Positions 1 to 10,025 are shown, counted from the first letter of the stretch. The stretch: DNA of 64,000 nt from Vibrio bathopelagicus (GCF_014879975.1 NZ_CP062501.1:1-64000); one strand, 5' to 3'. Notes: generated by a model from the sequence alone, not told the origin. A program made the numbers and translations.

Positions 1-1940
1 CGAATCATCACAGGCACACCACCTTCATGCTTGTCTTGCAGCTCAGCGATGAACTTATAAGAGTGAGCAGGCACCACGCGGTCATCGTGATCTGCCGTCG
101 TGACCAGAGTTGCTGGGTAATCAACGCCACGCACCACATTGTGAACTGGCGAATAACCAAGCAGGTATTCGAACATCTCTTTGTTTTGCGCAGATGTTCC
201 GTAATCGTACGCCCAACCCTCACCAGACGTGAAGGTATGGTAACGCAGCATGTCTAGCACCCCAACAGCAGGCAAGGCCACTTGGAATAGCTCTGGCCTT
301 TGAGTCATACAGGCACCCACCAGCAGACCACCATTAGAGCCACCACGAATCGCTAACTTGTCGCTGCTGGTGTAGTTTTCTGCGATTAAGAACTCTGCAG
401 CGGCGACGAAATCATCAAAAACATTCTGTTTCTGCTGCTGAGTACCCGCTTTGTGCCACTCCTTACCATACTCACCCCCGCCTCTCAGGTTGGGAACTGC
501 ATACACACCGCCAAGCTCCAACCAACTGCCCACAGTCCCCGAGAAAGAAGGCGTTAGGCTAACGTTAAAGCCACCATAGGCGTACAACATGGTTGGATTA
601 TTGCCGTCTAACACTAATCCCTTCTTGTAAGAGATAAGCATCGGAACCTTGGTGCCATCCTTCGAGGTATAGAAGACTTGTTTAGACTCAAATTGATCCG
701 ACTCAAACGGAGACTCAGAGCGTTGGTAGATTTCAGAGCTTCCAGATTCAACATCAAAAGAGAAAATCGTTGGCGGCGTTACATAGTTGGTAAAGGTGTA
801 ATGAAGCTGGGTTTGCTCTTTTTTACCACCCAAGCCACTGACCGTTCCCAGCCCAGGCATGTGAAGTTCTCGAACTAGGTTACCTTGGTAATCAAGCTGA
901 TCAATTTTAGACACCACATCCACCATGTAGTGCGCAAACAAGTAACCACCACCAGTACTGATGTCTAACGGCTGTGGCTTTTCTGAGATGATATCTCGCC
1001 ACTGTTTAGTGCGTGTATCAAAGCTCACGACCTTGCCGTTCGGCGCATCAAGGTTGGTATATAAGATGAAGACTTCATCTTGGTTATCGATGAGGTAAGT
1101 ATCGCTATCTACATGATCAATCAGTGTGTTCAGTGAATGTTCCTGTGAGCTTAAATCGATATAGAACAGTCGGTTACCCGATGTCGATTCTTTCCCAAGA
1201 ATAATCAAGTATCGATCGTCTTCAGTGGTGTAGCCGGACACGTAACGGTGTTGCTCGGCATTGACTTCACCGAAAATCACCTTGTCACTCACTTGCTCTG
1301 TACCCAGTTCATGGAAGTACAACTTGTGTTGCTCAGTACGAGCAGAGAGCTCACTGCCGTCTGGCTTGTCGTAACTTGAGTAATAAAAGCCACGATTACC
1401 TAACCAAGAAATGCCGGTAAACTTAGCGTCGGTGATTTCGGCTTCAAGCTGCTGTTTAGTCTCGGTATCAATCACGAAGATCTTGCGCCAGTCACTGCCG
1501 CCCTCAGAAATACTGTAGGCCACCAAGCTGTAGTCTTTCGAAAACGACACAGACCCGAGTGATGTCGTGCCATCTTCCGAGAAGGTATTTGGATCTAAGA
1601 AGACTTCAACTTGCTCACCCTCTTTCTGACGATAGAGAATACTGTGGTTCTGCAGGCCATCATTCTTATAGAAGTAGGTGTAATCACCTCGCACAAATGG
1701 CTGTGAGCTCTTTTTGTAGTCTTGCGCTTTAGCCAGTCTTTCTCGCAGTTCTGTGCGATATGGGATCTGAGCAAGGTAATCGAATGTGACTTCATTTTGA
1801 CTCGCCACCCACTGCGCTGTTTCATCACTTCGATCATCTTCTAACCAGCGATAAGGGTCTTCGATTATTTGGCCAAAATAGTCATCGCTGACGATCTGTT
1901 TGTTGGTGATTGGATATTGATACTCTTTTAAATAGCTCAT
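1..1940 (-). CDS. Prolyl oligopeptidase family serine peptidase (S9), 3' end outside the window
   Basis: Cytoplasmic-type peptidase that would cut proline-containing oligopeptides. The visible 646 residues open with an S9 propeller N-terminus (IEDPYRWLED near residue 25). The nucleophile motif GGSNGG lies at about 328-346, and the catalytic Asp is in ADHDDRV near 85-100. The catalytic His should follow beyond base 1, so the gene is cut by the window edge, not broken. Full members have about 680-700 residues, so little is missing. I see no signal peptide. The start at 1940 has AAGGA seven bases upstream. The gene begins 11 nt after the stop of the LysR gene on the same strand, so the two are probably co-transcribed. 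Family assignment is firm; substrate is inferred. Confidence 0.93.
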   Translation of the reverse strand, partial: MSYLKEYQYPITNKQIVSDDYFGQIIEDPYRWLEDDRSDETAQWVASQNEVTFDYLAQIPYRTELRERLAKAQDYKKSSQPFVRGDYTYFYKNDGLQNHSILYRQKEGEQVEVFLDPNTFSEDGTTSLGSVSFSKDYSLVAYSISEGGSDWRKIFVIDTETKQQLEAEITDAKFTGISWLGNRGFYYSSYDKPDGSELSARTEQHKLYFHELGTEQVSDKVIFGEVNAEQHRYVSGYTTEDDRYLIILGKESTSGNRLFYIDLSSQEHSLNTLIDHVDSDTYLIDNQDEVFILYTNLDAPNGKVVSFDTRTKQWRDIISEKPQPLDISTGGGYLFAHYMVDVVSKIDQLDYQGNLVRELHMPGLGTVSGLGGKKEQTQLHYTFTNYVTPPTIFSFDVESGSSEIYQRSESPFESDQFESKQVFYTSKDGTKVPMLISYKKGLVLDGNNPTMLYAYGGFNVSLTPSFSGTVGSWLELGGVYAVPNLRGGGEYGKEWHKAGTQQQKQNVFDDFVAAAEFLIAENYTSSDKLAIRGGSNGGLLVGACMTQRPELFQVALPAVGVLDMLRYHTFTSGEGWAYDYGTSAQNKEMFEYLLGYSPVHNVVRGVDYPATLVTTADHDDRVVPAHSYKFIAELQDKHEGGVPVMI

Positions 1941-1951
1941 CGTGATCCTTA

Positions 1952-2869
1952 TTAAAAATAGTGTGAAATCGTCAGGTAACGCGTTCTGATGTGTTCAATC
2001 AATAACTTTATCTTGTTTGGCGGCTGGCGAGTAAAGGGGTAGACAGCATAAATACCAAGCTTTTTACCGACTAAGTCAGGGAAGATGTCCACCAGCTGGC
2101 CATTGCGAATATCGTGGTAAACAAGACAACGTGGTACGTACGCAACACCATGCCCGCCCAAAGCAGCTTTGCGCAATGCCGTGGCGTTATCGGTAGAAAA
2201 AGAGCCCGAAACACGCACGATGTACTTATCGTTGTCGGTACAACCATCTTTACTATGCAGAAATTGCCACTCGCTGGCACCCGTAGTTTGATAGGCGTAT
2301 TGCAAGCAGTTGTGCTTCACTAAATCTTTAGGCAGCATCGGCTTACCATTTTTGGCGATATAAGACGGCGAGGCACACACCACCCATTGCGAATCCAATA
2401 TATGACGAGCAATAAGGCTTGAGTCTTCTAAGTAACCGGTACGAATCACCAAGTCCAAACCATCTTCAACCAAATCAACAAATCGATTGTTAAGAGACAT
2501 ATCGACCGTTAAACCTGGGTGCATATTACAAAACTCGGCAACAGCGTCTGCGAGAATCAGATCTCCGGAGATAGTCGGCACTGACATTTTGATATGACCA
2601 CTGACATTTTCACCAAAGCCTGAAACTGCGTCCATAGCCTCTTGAGCCGCCTGCTTCACATTTTTGGCTCCGTGTAACATTGCCTTGCCCGCCTCGGTAA
2701 GGGTCAATTTACGCGTCGTTCGATATAATAGCTGCACGCCAATCTCTTCTTCCAAACGCGCAATCCTCTTACTAACTACTGAATTTGTAAGGTTATTTTG
2801 TTCTGCCACCTTACTAAAACTACCCAGCTCTACTACCTGTGAAAACAGGATCAAATCGTCTGCTCGCAT
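1952..2869 (-). CDS. LysR-family transcriptional regulator
   Basis: A 305-residue DNA-binding regulator of normal LysR length. The N-terminal winged helix-turn-helix (residues about 1-60, with SFSKVAEQNNLTNSVVSKRI) is followed by a periplasmic-binding-like effector domain from about residue 90. It is transcribed divergently from lldP, with a 247-base gap holding a perfect 6-bp inverted repeat. It sits 11 nt upstream of the prolyl oligopeptidase on the same strand. It could control lactate genes, the peptidase, or both; position alone cannot decide. It is not the GntR-type LldR known from E. coli. Confidence 0.9.
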   Translation of the reverse strand: MRADDLILFSQVVELGSFSKVAEQNNLTNSVVSKRIARLEEEIGVQLLYRTTRKLTLTEAGKAMLHGAKNVKQAAQEAMDAVSGFGENVSGHIKMSVPTISGDLILADAVAEFCNMHPGLTVDMSLNNRFVDLVEDGLDLVIRTGYLEDSSLIARHILDSQWVVCASPSYIAKNGKPMLPKDLVKHNCLQYAYQTTGASEWQFLHSKDGCTDNDKYIVRVSGSFSTDNATALRKAALGGHGVAYVPRCLVYHDIRNGQLVDIFPDLVGKKLGIYAVYPFTRQPPNKIKLLIEHIRTRYLTISHYF

Positions 2870-3023
2870 TTGATTATGCCAATTTTGGAATTAATTATTT
2901 TCATTATTTCCCTATATCAATAAAAAATAAAGGGGTAAATTCACGCCAAATTAACAAAACAATTACAAAAACAGCTTTTGCAATCACATCGGTTACAAAT
3001 AAAGCGACTCTAATTACAACAAT

Positions 3024-3040
3024 TGAATCCATGAGATTCA
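3024..3040. promoter_or_regulatory. Candidate LysR operator between lysR and lldP
   Basis: Perfect inverted repeat TGAATC-N5-GATTCA in the divergent intergenic region, 76 nt upstream of the lldP start. LysR proteins bind interrupted dyads of about this size. The assignment to the neighbouring LysR is inference. Confidence 0.35.
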
Positions 3041-3116
3041 GATTACACCTACAAAACTAATGACGTGTTATTCACTTCAAACATGAACGTTTGAAAACAA
3101 GTACGAGGAAGTACCC

Positions 3117-4823
3117 ATGAGTGAAACTCTACTAGCTTTATTGGCCTTTTCGCCAATAGTTGTTGCAGCGATTCTGCTGGTTGGCCTTAACTGGCCTGCA
3201 AAAAAAGCGATGCCAGTGGCATTTGCATTAACCGTTGCTATCGCCCTATTCGCATGGGATATGTCTAGCACTCGCGTGCTGGCTTCCGTATTCCAAGGCT
3301 TCGGCATTACAGTGTCGGTTCTCTGGATTGTGTTTGGCGCCATCTTTTTATTAAACACTTTGAAACACACCGGAGCTATCACCACCATCCGCAACGGATT
3401 TACTGACATATCAGCAGACCGTCGTGTGCAAGCAATCATCATCGCTTGGTGTTTTGGTTCATTTATTGAAGGTGCATCCGGCTTCGGTACACCCGCTGCA
3501 ATCGCCGCTCCTTTACTGGTTGCAATCGGCTTCCCTGCTATGGCAGCAGTGTTAATGGGCATGATGATTCAATCAACGCCGGTATCATTCGGCGCAGTTG
3601 GCACACCAATTATCGTTGGTGTGAACAAAGGTTTGGACACACACAAGATCGGTGAAAGCCTTGTCGCACACGGTTCAACTTGGGACGCTTACCTACAACA
3701 AATTACTTCTAGCGTTGCGCTAATTCATGCCAGTGTCGGTGTGATGATGCCGGTTCTGATGGCAATGATGTTGACTCGTTTCTTTGGTAAGAACAAAAGC
3801 TGGACTGAAGGTTTAGATATCCTACCTTTCGCTCTATTCGCAGGTGCAGCTTTCACCATCCCTTACGCACTAACCGGTGTATTCCTAGGCCCTGAGTTTC
3901 CATCACTGATCGGTGGTTTAGTTGGCCTTGCAGTTGTCGTAACAGCAGCGAAACGTGGCTTCCTAGTTCCAAAATCAAAATGGGACTTTGAATCTGAAGA
4001 GAAGTGGCCTGCAGAATGGCTAGGTTCTTTGAAAATCGACCTTGATGACAACAATTCAAACGGTAAGCAAAGCCACAAAAAGATGAGCATGGCGATGGCA
4101 TGGGCACCTTATGTGCTGCTAGCTGTGACTCTGGTTGCGAGCCGTGTGAGCCCTGAGTTCAAAGGCCTGCTTAAGAGCGTTAGCTTATCGTTCAGCAACA
4201 TCCTTGGTGAGACAGGCGTAAGCACTGCGATTCAACCTTTGTATCTACCTGGCGGCATCTTGGTCTTCGTCGCGCTGGTTGCGGTTCTAATGCAATCTCG
4301 CAGCGCTGCTCCACTGGCTAAAGCTTTTGGTGAATCGAGTAAGACACTGATTGGTGCTGGCTTTGTGTTGGTGTTCACCATCCCGATGGTACGTATCTTC
4401 ATTAACTCTGGTGTGAACGCCGCTGATTTAGCAAGTATGCCAGTAACCACCGCAAACTTTGCAGCTGACCTAGTGGGCAGCGCTTTCCCAGCGTTGAGCG
4501 CAACGGTTGGTGCATTAGGTGCCTTCATTGCAGGTTCGAACACAGTATCAAATATGATGTTCAGCCAATTCCAATTCGAAGTTGCACAAACTCTGACTAT
4601 CTCTAGTGCGGTAGTTGTTGCTCTACAAGCGGTTGGCGCAGCTGCCGGTAACATGATTGCGATTCACAACGTGGTAGCCGCATCAGCAACCGTAGGCTTA
4701 CTAGGACGCGAAGGTGCAACCTTACGTAAAACGATTATCCCAACGTTCTACTACTTGGTAATGACCGGAATCATCGGCCTAGTGGTTATCTACGGCTTCA
4801 AAATGACAGACGCACTGATGTAA
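3117..4823 (+). CDS. lldP: L-lactate permease, LctP family
   Basis: Inner-membrane lactate/proton symporter of 568 residues, within the usual 550-590. Hydrophobic segments run through the whole chain, with a polar loop at about residues 285-325 (the [17 protein letters not shown] region). Conserved family stretches such as [21 protein letters not shown] and the glycine/serine-rich C-terminal half are present. The start has GAGGAAG eight bases upstream. It heads the lactate block: lldD follows after 361 bases and dld after that. Lactate specificity is supported by lldD next door; glycolate is the main alternative substrate in this family. Confidence 0.95.
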   Translation: MSETLLALLAFSPIVVAAILLVGLNWPAKKAMPVAFALTVAIALFAWDMSSTRVLASVFQGFGITVSVLWIVFGAIFLLNTLKHTGAITTIRNGFTDISADRRVQAIIIAWCFGSFIEGASGFGTPAAIAAPLLVAIGFPAMAAVLMGMMIQSTPVSFGAVGTPIIVGVNKGLDTHKIGESLVAHGSTWDAYLQQITSSVALIHASVGVMMPVLMAMMLTRFFGKNKSWTEGLDILPFALFAGAAFTIPYALTGVFLGPEFPSLIGGLVGLAVVVTAAKRGFLVPKSKWDFESEEKWPAEWLGSLKIDLDDNNSNGKQSHKKMSMAMAWAPYVLLAVTLVASRVSPEFKGLLKSVSLSFSNILGETGVSTAIQPLYLPGGILVFVALVAVLMQSRSAAPLAKAFGESSKTLIGAGFVLVFTIPMVRIFINSGVNAADLASMPVTTANFAADLVGSAFPALSATVGALGAFIAGSNTVSNMMFSQFQFEVAQTLTISSAVVVALQAVGAAAGNMIAIHNVVAASATVGLLGREGATLRKTIIPTFYYLVMTGIIGLVVIYGFKMTDALM

Positions 4824-4849
4824 TGACATAAGCGCGACAAAAGCACTTG

Positions 4850-4951
4850 GCGTTAATACCCAATTCCCCGACTGCAACACCGTCTAATAAGACAGTTGAT
4901 GAGTTTCGGAATGGATACTAAAACACATCAACACCCTCGGGTATTAACGCC
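4850..4951. repeat. Long inverted-repeat element downstream of lldP
   Basis: Perfect 13-bp arms at 4850-4862 and 4939-4951 enclose 76 bases. These contain smaller stems: ATTCC/GGAAT, GTCT-N4-AGAC and GTTGATG/CATCAAC. It could act as an RNA stem at the lldP 3' end or be a small mobile repeat. No T-tract follows, so a simple intrinsic terminator is unlikely. Confidence 0.6.
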
Positions 4952-4963
4952 ATTTTATTGATT

Positions 4964-5091
4964 CTCTGTTTCACCGTTTAGTTACTTCACTGCTTATTTG
5001 TTTCATAGATTATTTGCTTCATAGATTAGTTGCTCCACCGATTAATTACCTAACTGGTTAATTACTTCGCTGATTAATAGCTTCACCGTTT
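4964..5091. repeat. Eight-unit 16-bp degenerate tandem array between lldP and lldD
   Basis: Eight consecutive 16-bp units start at 4964, 4980, 4996, 5012, 5028, 5044, 5060 and 5076. The approximate consensus is ARTTRCTTCAYHGATT; units differ at 2-6 positions, two neighbours (4996 and 5012) at only one. No reading frame is conserved because 16 is not a multiple of 3. The array ends 93 bases before lldD. The remaining bases of this gap (to 5184) hold the lldD ribosome-binding site. Confidence 0.85.
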
Positions 5092-5184
5092 AAGAAAGAA
5101 CAAACACTTACTTTTCAAGAATTAAAGCAGCCCAAGCCAAGCTCTCATAGAAGAGCAACATCCCAAGAATTTAGGACTGAAATT

Positions 5185-6324
5185 ATGATCATATCCGCAT
5201 CGACTGATTACCGCGCCGCAGCAAAAGCGAAATTACCACCGTTTCTTTTTCACTACATTGACGGCGGTTCTTATGGAGAACATACCCTACGCCGCAACAC
5301 CGCCGATCTTGCAGAGATCGCGCTCAAGCAGCGTGTCCTCAATGACATGTCGGACCTAAATTTAGAAACCGAGTTGTTCGGCGAAAAGCTGGCGATGCCG
5401 ATTGCATTGGCTCCGGTTGGTTTAACGGGTATGTACGCACGACGTGGCGAAGTACAAGCCGCAAAAGCAGCGGACAACAAAGGCATTCCTTTTACGATGT
5501 CGACTGTATCGGTATGCCCGATTGAAGAAGTCGCACCTAAAATTGAACGCCCAATGTGGTTCCAACTTTACGTATTAAAAGATCGTGGCTTCATGAAGAA
5601 CGTGCTTGAGCGAGCAAAAGCCGCAGGTGTGACAACACTGGTCTTCACCGTTGATATGCCAGTACCCGGAGCACGTTACCGTGATATGCATTCCGGAATG
5701 AGTGGTCCAAACGCAGCAATGCGTCGTGTATTCCAATCGATGCGTCATCCTAGTTGGGCGGTTGATGTTGGCCTACTGGGCAAGCCACACGATCTTGGCA
5801 ATATCTCTACTTACCGAGGTTCTCCAACCAAACTGGAAGACTACATCGGTTGGTTGGGAGACAATTTCGACCCGTCGATTTCATGGAAAGACCTAGAGTG
5901 GATCCGTGATTTCTGGGATGGCCCAATGGTCATCAAAGGCATTCTCGACGAAGAAGATGCGAAAGATGCCGTGAGATTTGGCGCAGACGGTATCGTAGTT
6001 TCAAACCACGGTGGTCGTCAGCTTGATGGTGTTTTATCAAGTGCCAAAGCATTGCCTGCGATCGCTGACGCAGTTAAAGGTGACACCAAGATTCTGGTCG
6101 ACTCTGGTATCCGCACTGGTTTAGATGTAGTACGCATGATGGCGATGGGTGCGGACTGTACTTTGCTTGGTCGCTCATTCGTCTACGCGTTAGCGGCACA
6201 AGGACAAGCAGGCGTTGAAAACCTACTTGATCTTTACGACAAAGAGATGCGCGTGGCGATGACTCTAACTGGCGCCAAGACAATCAAAGACTTAACTCGT
6301 GATTCTCTGGTAGGGCTAGATTAA
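5185..6324 (+). CDS. lldD: FMN-dependent L-lactate dehydrogenase
   Basis: Membrane-associated flavoenzyme oxidising L-lactate to pyruvate and passing electrons to the quinone pool. Its 379 residues align end to end with E. coli LldD, starting [10 protein letters not shown]. The substrate motif [20 protein letters not shown] lies near 160-178. The catalytic histidine is in [11 protein letters not shown] (about residue 275), and the FMN phosphate-binding segment [10 protein letters not shown] follows. An AGGA motif lies eight bases before the start. It lies between lldP and dld. A 10-bp stem follows at 6387-6422 and then a MITE-like element, so transcription may end before dld. Confidence 0.97.
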   Translation: MIISASTDYRAAAKAKLPPFLFHYIDGGSYGEHTLRRNTADLAEIALKQRVLNDMSDLNLETELFGEKLAMPIALAPVGLTGMYARRGEVQAAKAADNKGIPFTMSTVSVCPIEEVAPKIERPMWFQLYVLKDRGFMKNVLERAKAAGVTTLVFTVDMPVPGARYRDMHSGMSGPNAAMRRVFQSMRHPSWAVDVGLLGKPHDLGNISTYRGSPTKLEDYIGWLGDNFDPSISWKDLEWIRDFWDGPMVIKGILDEEDAKDAVRFGADGIVVSNHGGRQLDGVLSSAKALPAIADAVKGDTKILVDSGIRTGLDVVRMMAMGADCTLLGRSFVYALAAQGQAGVENLLDLYDKEMRVAMTLTGAKTIKDLTRDSLVGLD

Positions 6325-6386
6325 GCCTCACCGCTTTAGATTCAGATTCGGACTAATGCTTTGGTCTACTTAGACCGAAGTTCAAT

Positions 6387-6422
6387 CGGTGTCACAGCAA
6401 TTCCACAGCCGTTGTGACACCG
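6387..6422 (+). terminator. Stem-loop downstream of lldD
   Basis: Arms CGGTGTCACA (6387-6396) and TGTGACACCG (6413-6422) form a perfect 10-bp stem 62 bases after the lldD stop. Only a short GTTTAA follows, so terminator strength is uncertain. Confidence 0.5.
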
Positions 6423-6451
6423 TTTAAGCACTGGAAAATAAAATAAAAAAC

Positions 6452-6719
6452 TAGGGCGTGTTGATCTTTCGAGCTGATTTTTGCAGCGAGTTGCTGGGTA
6501 TTTATACAAGGCAGAGGCATCGATGTGTAGCTAGCCTACATGAGAAGCCGATAACGTAGTAGAAATGGCCAGCAAACGCTGCCCGAAGGGTTCGGCTAAA
6601 AGCGTTTTACTCTTTGTTGAGGGGGATTTGCTTAGAGTGACTAGGCTACTTCCCCCTCGCCGCGATTAAAACGCTTTTATCTCGAACAAAATTTAACCAC
6701 GAAAGGTCAACACGCCCTA
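6452..6719. mobile_element. MITE-like element with 20-bp terminal inverted repeats
   Basis: 268 bases bounded by TAGGGCGTGTTGATCTTTCG (6452-6471) and its complement at 6700-6719, with one mismatch. TA lies at both outer ends, consistent with a TA target duplication. Inside are further dyads: AAAAGCGTTTTA/TAAAACGCTTTT and GAGGGGGA/TCCCCCTC. It has no coding capacity. I recall similar sequences as repeated many times in Vibrio genomes, but I cannot count copies here. It ends 34 bases before the dld start and so separates lldD from dld. Confidence 0.8.
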
Positions 6720-6753
6720 ACCAGTGCCAAATAAGAAGCACAAGGAAGCAAAA

Positions 6754-9609
6754 ATGGAGACAACCACATCCCATGAGCGAGTAGTAGACGCACAAGCTTA
6801 TCAGCAGCTTGAATCGATACTGGCTCAAAAAATAGAAACGGAACGCATTGTCACTCAAGAGGCAAAGCGCTTGGCTTACGGCACCGATGCGAGTTTTTAT
6901 CGCTTGGTGCCGAAAATGGTTCTAAGGCTTAAGAACTTAGACGAAGTGATATTCACCATTCAAAACTGTCGCGAACTCGGCATTCACTTTACCTTTCGCG
7001 CCGCAGGTACCAGCCTTTCCGGGCAAGCCGTTTCAGACTCGGTACTCATCACACTGACCGATGACTGGCGTGGCCACGAGATCGTAGACAACGGTAATCA
7101 GATCATCCTTCAACCGGGTGTAATTGGCGCTGATGCAAACAAATACCTAGCCCCTTTCCAACGTAAAATCGGCCCAGACCCAGCCTCTATCAATACCTGT
7201 AAAATCGGTGGTATCGCAGCCAATAACGCCAGTGGCATGTGTTGCGGTACTGCGCAAAACTCGTATCGCACCGTCGAGAGCATGAAAATCGTATTGAGCG
7301 ATGGTTCCCTACTTGATACGGCTGACAACACAAGTGTTGAAGCTTTCAAGCAATCACACAAAGAACTGTTTGAAGGCATTGTCGAATTACATCAACAGAC
7401 AGCTTCAAACCAAGAACTCGCAGACAGAATCCGCCACAAGTACCGCCTAAAAAACACCACCGGCTACGCACTCAATGCACTGGTCGATTACCACGACCCA
7501 ATCGAAATCATTAAACACCTGATGATTGGCTCAGAGGGCACGCTAGGCTTCATCGCCGAGATCACTTACAACACGGTGATTGAACACCCAAATAAAGCTT
7601 CTGCACTGCTTGTGTTTGCCGACATCGAGCAAGCTAGTAAAGCCGTGACTACTCTATCCAAAACGCCGGTTGCAGCCGTTGAATTGATGGATGGCAGAGC
7701 GCTGCGTTCTGTCGCGGATAAGCCGGGCATGCCTGCATTTATGCCGAGCCTAGATCTAGAAGCTGCAGCTATTTTGGTGGAATCACACGCCAGCTCCCAG
7801 CAGGACTTAGATTTACAATGTAAATCAATTTTGGATGCCTTGGCTGATTACATGATTGTAGAATCGGTGCCTTTCACTTCCGAACCGAAGACAGTTGCTA
7901 CCCTGTGGGGTATCCGAAAAGGCATGTTCCCTGCGGTTGGTGCAGTGCGTGAAGTCGGTACTACCGTCATCATTGAAGATGTGGCTTTCCCAGTAGAGAA
8001 CCTTGCAAATGGCATTCGAGAGCTGCAAGAGCTGTTCGATAGATACGACTACAGTGAAGCGATCATTTTCGGCCACGCCCTAGAAGGCAACTTGCATTTT
8101 GTGTTTACCCAAGGCTTCGATAGCCAAGAAGAGATCGACCGTTACGGCGGTTTCATGGATGACGTTGCCGAACTCGTCGCGGTGAAGTACCAAGGCTCTC
8201 TGAAAGCGGAACACGGTACTGGCCGTAACATGGCACCTTACGTAGAGTTAGAATGGGGTAAAGATGGTTATGCCTTAATGCAGCAGATTAAAGCACTGTT
8301 TGACCCTGAAAGACTGCTCAATCCCGGCGTTATCATCAACGACAATCCGAATTCGCATATTACTAACCTAAAACCAATGCCTGCCGCGGATGATCTTGTC
8401 GACCGCTGTATTGAATGTGGCTTCTGTGAACCTGTCTGCCCATCTCGCACGTTAACCCTTTCGCCACGCCAGCGTATTGTGCTGTACCGCGAGCTACAAC
8501 GCCGCCGCGCTGCGGGTGAAGAGATCGAAGCCAGTGAACTAGAGAAAACCTTCGAATACCAAGGCATTGATACCTGTGCAGCGACGGGCTTGTGTGCTGA
8601 GCGTTGCCCGGTTGGTATTAATACTGGCGACTTGGTGAAGAAGCTTCGTATCGCCAAGTATCAGAAATTCACGCCAATCGCTAAGTGGACAGCGGATCAT
8701 TTCTCGACCACCACTAAGCTGACCAAAGCAGGCCTCAAAACCAACCAAATCGCGAGCAAAGTACTAGGCGCAAACACGGTCGGTAAGCTTACCAATGGCT
8801 TACGCTCAATGACCAAAGGCGCGACACCCGTTTGGATGCCAGAGATGCCTCAATCCAACAGCCATACACTGACCTCCTCCCCAATGACCGCAGAAAACTC
8901 AAGCAATCATAAAAAGGTGGTTTACCTGCCTTCGTGTGCTAGTCGAACCATGGGACAGCAAAGTGATGCGGGCGACCAACGCCCACTGACCGAAGTGACC
9001 ATGTCTTTGCTCAACAAAGCTGGATTCGAGGTAATCCTGCCGAAGAAGCTAGATGACCAATGTTGTGGCATGCCTTACGACAGCAAAGGGATGACCGACT
9101 TAGCTCAATCGAAAGCACAACAACTCGAAGAAGTCTTATGGCAAGCCAGTCGTCAGGGTGAATACCCGGTACTGATGGACACCAGTCCGTGCGCCAAACG
9201 CAGTATTGAGCAGTTCACCAAGCCATTAGAGGTGCTAGAGCCGACAGGGTTTGTGAATCAATACTTGCTTGAACACCTGAAACTTAAGCCACTGCAAGAA
9301 ACCGTGATGTTGCATGTCACCTGTAGTTCTCGTCGTATGGGTTTAGAGGGCGCGATGTTGAGCCTTGCTAAAGCGTGTACCGAGGAGGTCATCGTTCCAG
9401 AGCATATTCAATGTTGTGGCTGGGCGGGTGATAAAGGCTTTACCACACCAGAGCTGAATGAAGCTGCAGTGCATCCACTCAAGGAGCAAGTACCGAGCAA
9501 CTGTACTCGCGGATTCAGCAACAGCCGAACCTGTGAGATCGGTTTATCGCACCACAGCGGCATTCCATATCAGTCAATCTTGTATTTGGTTGACGAAGTG
9601 GCGCAATAG
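6754..9609 (+). CDS. dld: FAD-binding and 4Fe-4S D-lactate dehydrogenase (Dld-II type)
   Basis: Quinone-linked D-2-hydroxyacid oxidase; 951 residues fusing a GlcD-like flavoprotein and a GlcF-like iron-sulfur part. The FAD-binding segment includes RAAGTSLSGQ near 82-92. Cluster motifs are CIECGFCEPVCP (about 552) and CAATGLCAERCP (about 608). Two CCG heterodisulfide-type motifs follow, DQCCGMPYD (about 768) and QCCGWAGD (about 886). I chose the ATG at 6754 because AAGGA lies just upstream; a longer frame from 6724 would begin next to the transposon-like repeat. Context (lldP, lldD) favours D-lactate over glycolate. The insertion upstream probably leaves it with its own promoter. Confidence 0.92.
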   Translation: METTTSHERVVDAQAYQQLESILAQKIETERIVTQEAKRLAYGTDASFYRLVPKMVLRLKNLDEVIFTIQNCRELGIHFTFRAAGTSLSGQAVSDSVLITLTDDWRGHEIVDNGNQIILQPGVIGADANKYLAPFQRKIGPDPASINTCKIGGIAANNASGMCCGTAQNSYRTVESMKIVLSDGSLLDTADNTSVEAFKQSHKELFEGIVELHQQTASNQELADRIRHKYRLKNTTGYALNALVDYHDPIEIIKHLMIGSEGTLGFIAEITYNTVIEHPNKASALLVFADIEQASKAVTTLSKTPVAAVELMDGRALRSVADKPGMPAFMPSLDLEAAAILVESHASSQQDLDLQCKSILDALADYMIVESVPFTSEPKTVATLWGIRKGMFPAVGAVREVGTTVIIEDVAFPVENLANGIRELQELFDRYDYSEAIIFGHALEGNLHFVFTQGFDSQEEIDRYGGFMDDVAELVAVKYQGSLKAEHGTGRNMAPYVELEWGKDGYALMQQIKALFDPERLLNPGVIINDNPNSHITNLKPMPAADDLVDRCIECGFCEPVCPSRTLTLSPRQRIVLYRELQRRRAAGEEIEASELEKTFEYQGIDTCAATGLCAERCPVGINTGDLVKKLRIAKYQKFTPIAKWTADHFSTTTKLTKAGLKTNQIASKVLGANTVGKLTNGLRSMTKGATPVWMPEMPQSNSHTLTSSPMTAENSSNHKKVVYLPSCASRTMGQQSDAGDQRPLTEVTMSLLNKAGFEVILPKKLDDQCCGMPYDSKGMTDLAQSKAQQLEEVLWQASRQGEYPVLMDTSPCAKRSIEQFTKPLEVLEPTGFVNQYLLEHLKLKPLQETVMLHVTCSSRRMGLEGAMLSLAKACTEEVIVPEHIQCCGWAGDKGFTTPELNEAAVHPLKEQVPSNCTRGFSNSRTCEIGLSHHSGIPYQSILYLVDEVAQ

Positions 9610-9661
9610 CCCCAATCTCACTACTTAAGGTGTCGAGCAATTAGCTTAAACCTAAAACGAA

Positions 9662-9689
9662 AAATGGCAGCCCAATCAGGCTGCCATTT
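9662..9689 (+). terminator. Intrinsic terminator after dld
   Basis: Perfect 11-bp stem AAATGGCAGCC/GGCTGCCATTT with a short loop and CTTTATT beyond. The A/T-rich flanks would let it work in both directions, for dld and for the opposing small gene. Confidence 0.8.
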
Positions 9690-9713
9690 CTTTATTCGGT
9701 TATTTGACGGATG

Positions 9714-9773
9714 TTACTGAGCTATATATTACGAAGCTAGTGGTTACAGAGCTAACGGCTAGACAGCTAAGCG
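9714..9773. repeat. Four-unit 15-bp degenerate tandem repeat over a stop codon
   Basis: Units begin at 9714, 9729, 9744 and 9759 and share an NNAGCTA core (for example TTACGAAGCTAGTGG and TTACAGAGCTAACGG). The stop codon of the minus-strand 80-aa gene (9759-9761) is the first three bases of the last unit. Confidence 0.7.
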
Positions 9774-10001
9774 CATCAACTCTTCTGGCGAGTAGTGCTC
9801 TGCTTCTGCGCCTTTGACGATTAAGTCGATCACTTGAAACTCACTCATATCACCGAACTCTTTAACTAAGTAATCACGAAACGCTTTCTCGTTCGGCCAC
9901 TTACCTCGCACGATATAGCCATCTTCTTTGTCAAAATCTTCTGTTTCAAAAAAAGAGAAATCGGTCATACCGATATTGTGACAATACAAAACGAGATACA
10001 T
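9759..10001 (-). CDS. Small acidic protein of unknown function, 80 aa
   Basis: I do not recognise a family. The product is soluble and acidic, with no signal peptide or membrane segment. The start has a run of AAGGA-poor sequence (TTTTTGAGGAATAATT) in which GAGGAA serves as ribosome-binding site. It lies 24 bases downstream of the AraC-type regulator on the same strand, so the two may share a transcript. The C-terminus runs into a 15-bp degenerate repeat array that contains the stop codon. Codon use and spacing support a real gene. Confidence 0.65.
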   Translation of the reverse strand: MYLVLYCHNIGMTDFSFFETEDFDKEDGYIVRGKWPNEKAFRDYLVKEFGDMSEFQVIDLIVKGAEAEHYSPEELMRLAV

Positions 10002-10025
10002 AATTATTCCTCAAAAACGGGGTTA

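Noticed and set aside
3077..3562. 161-codon minus-strand frame opposite lldP
   Set aside because: Mirror frame of a clear gene.
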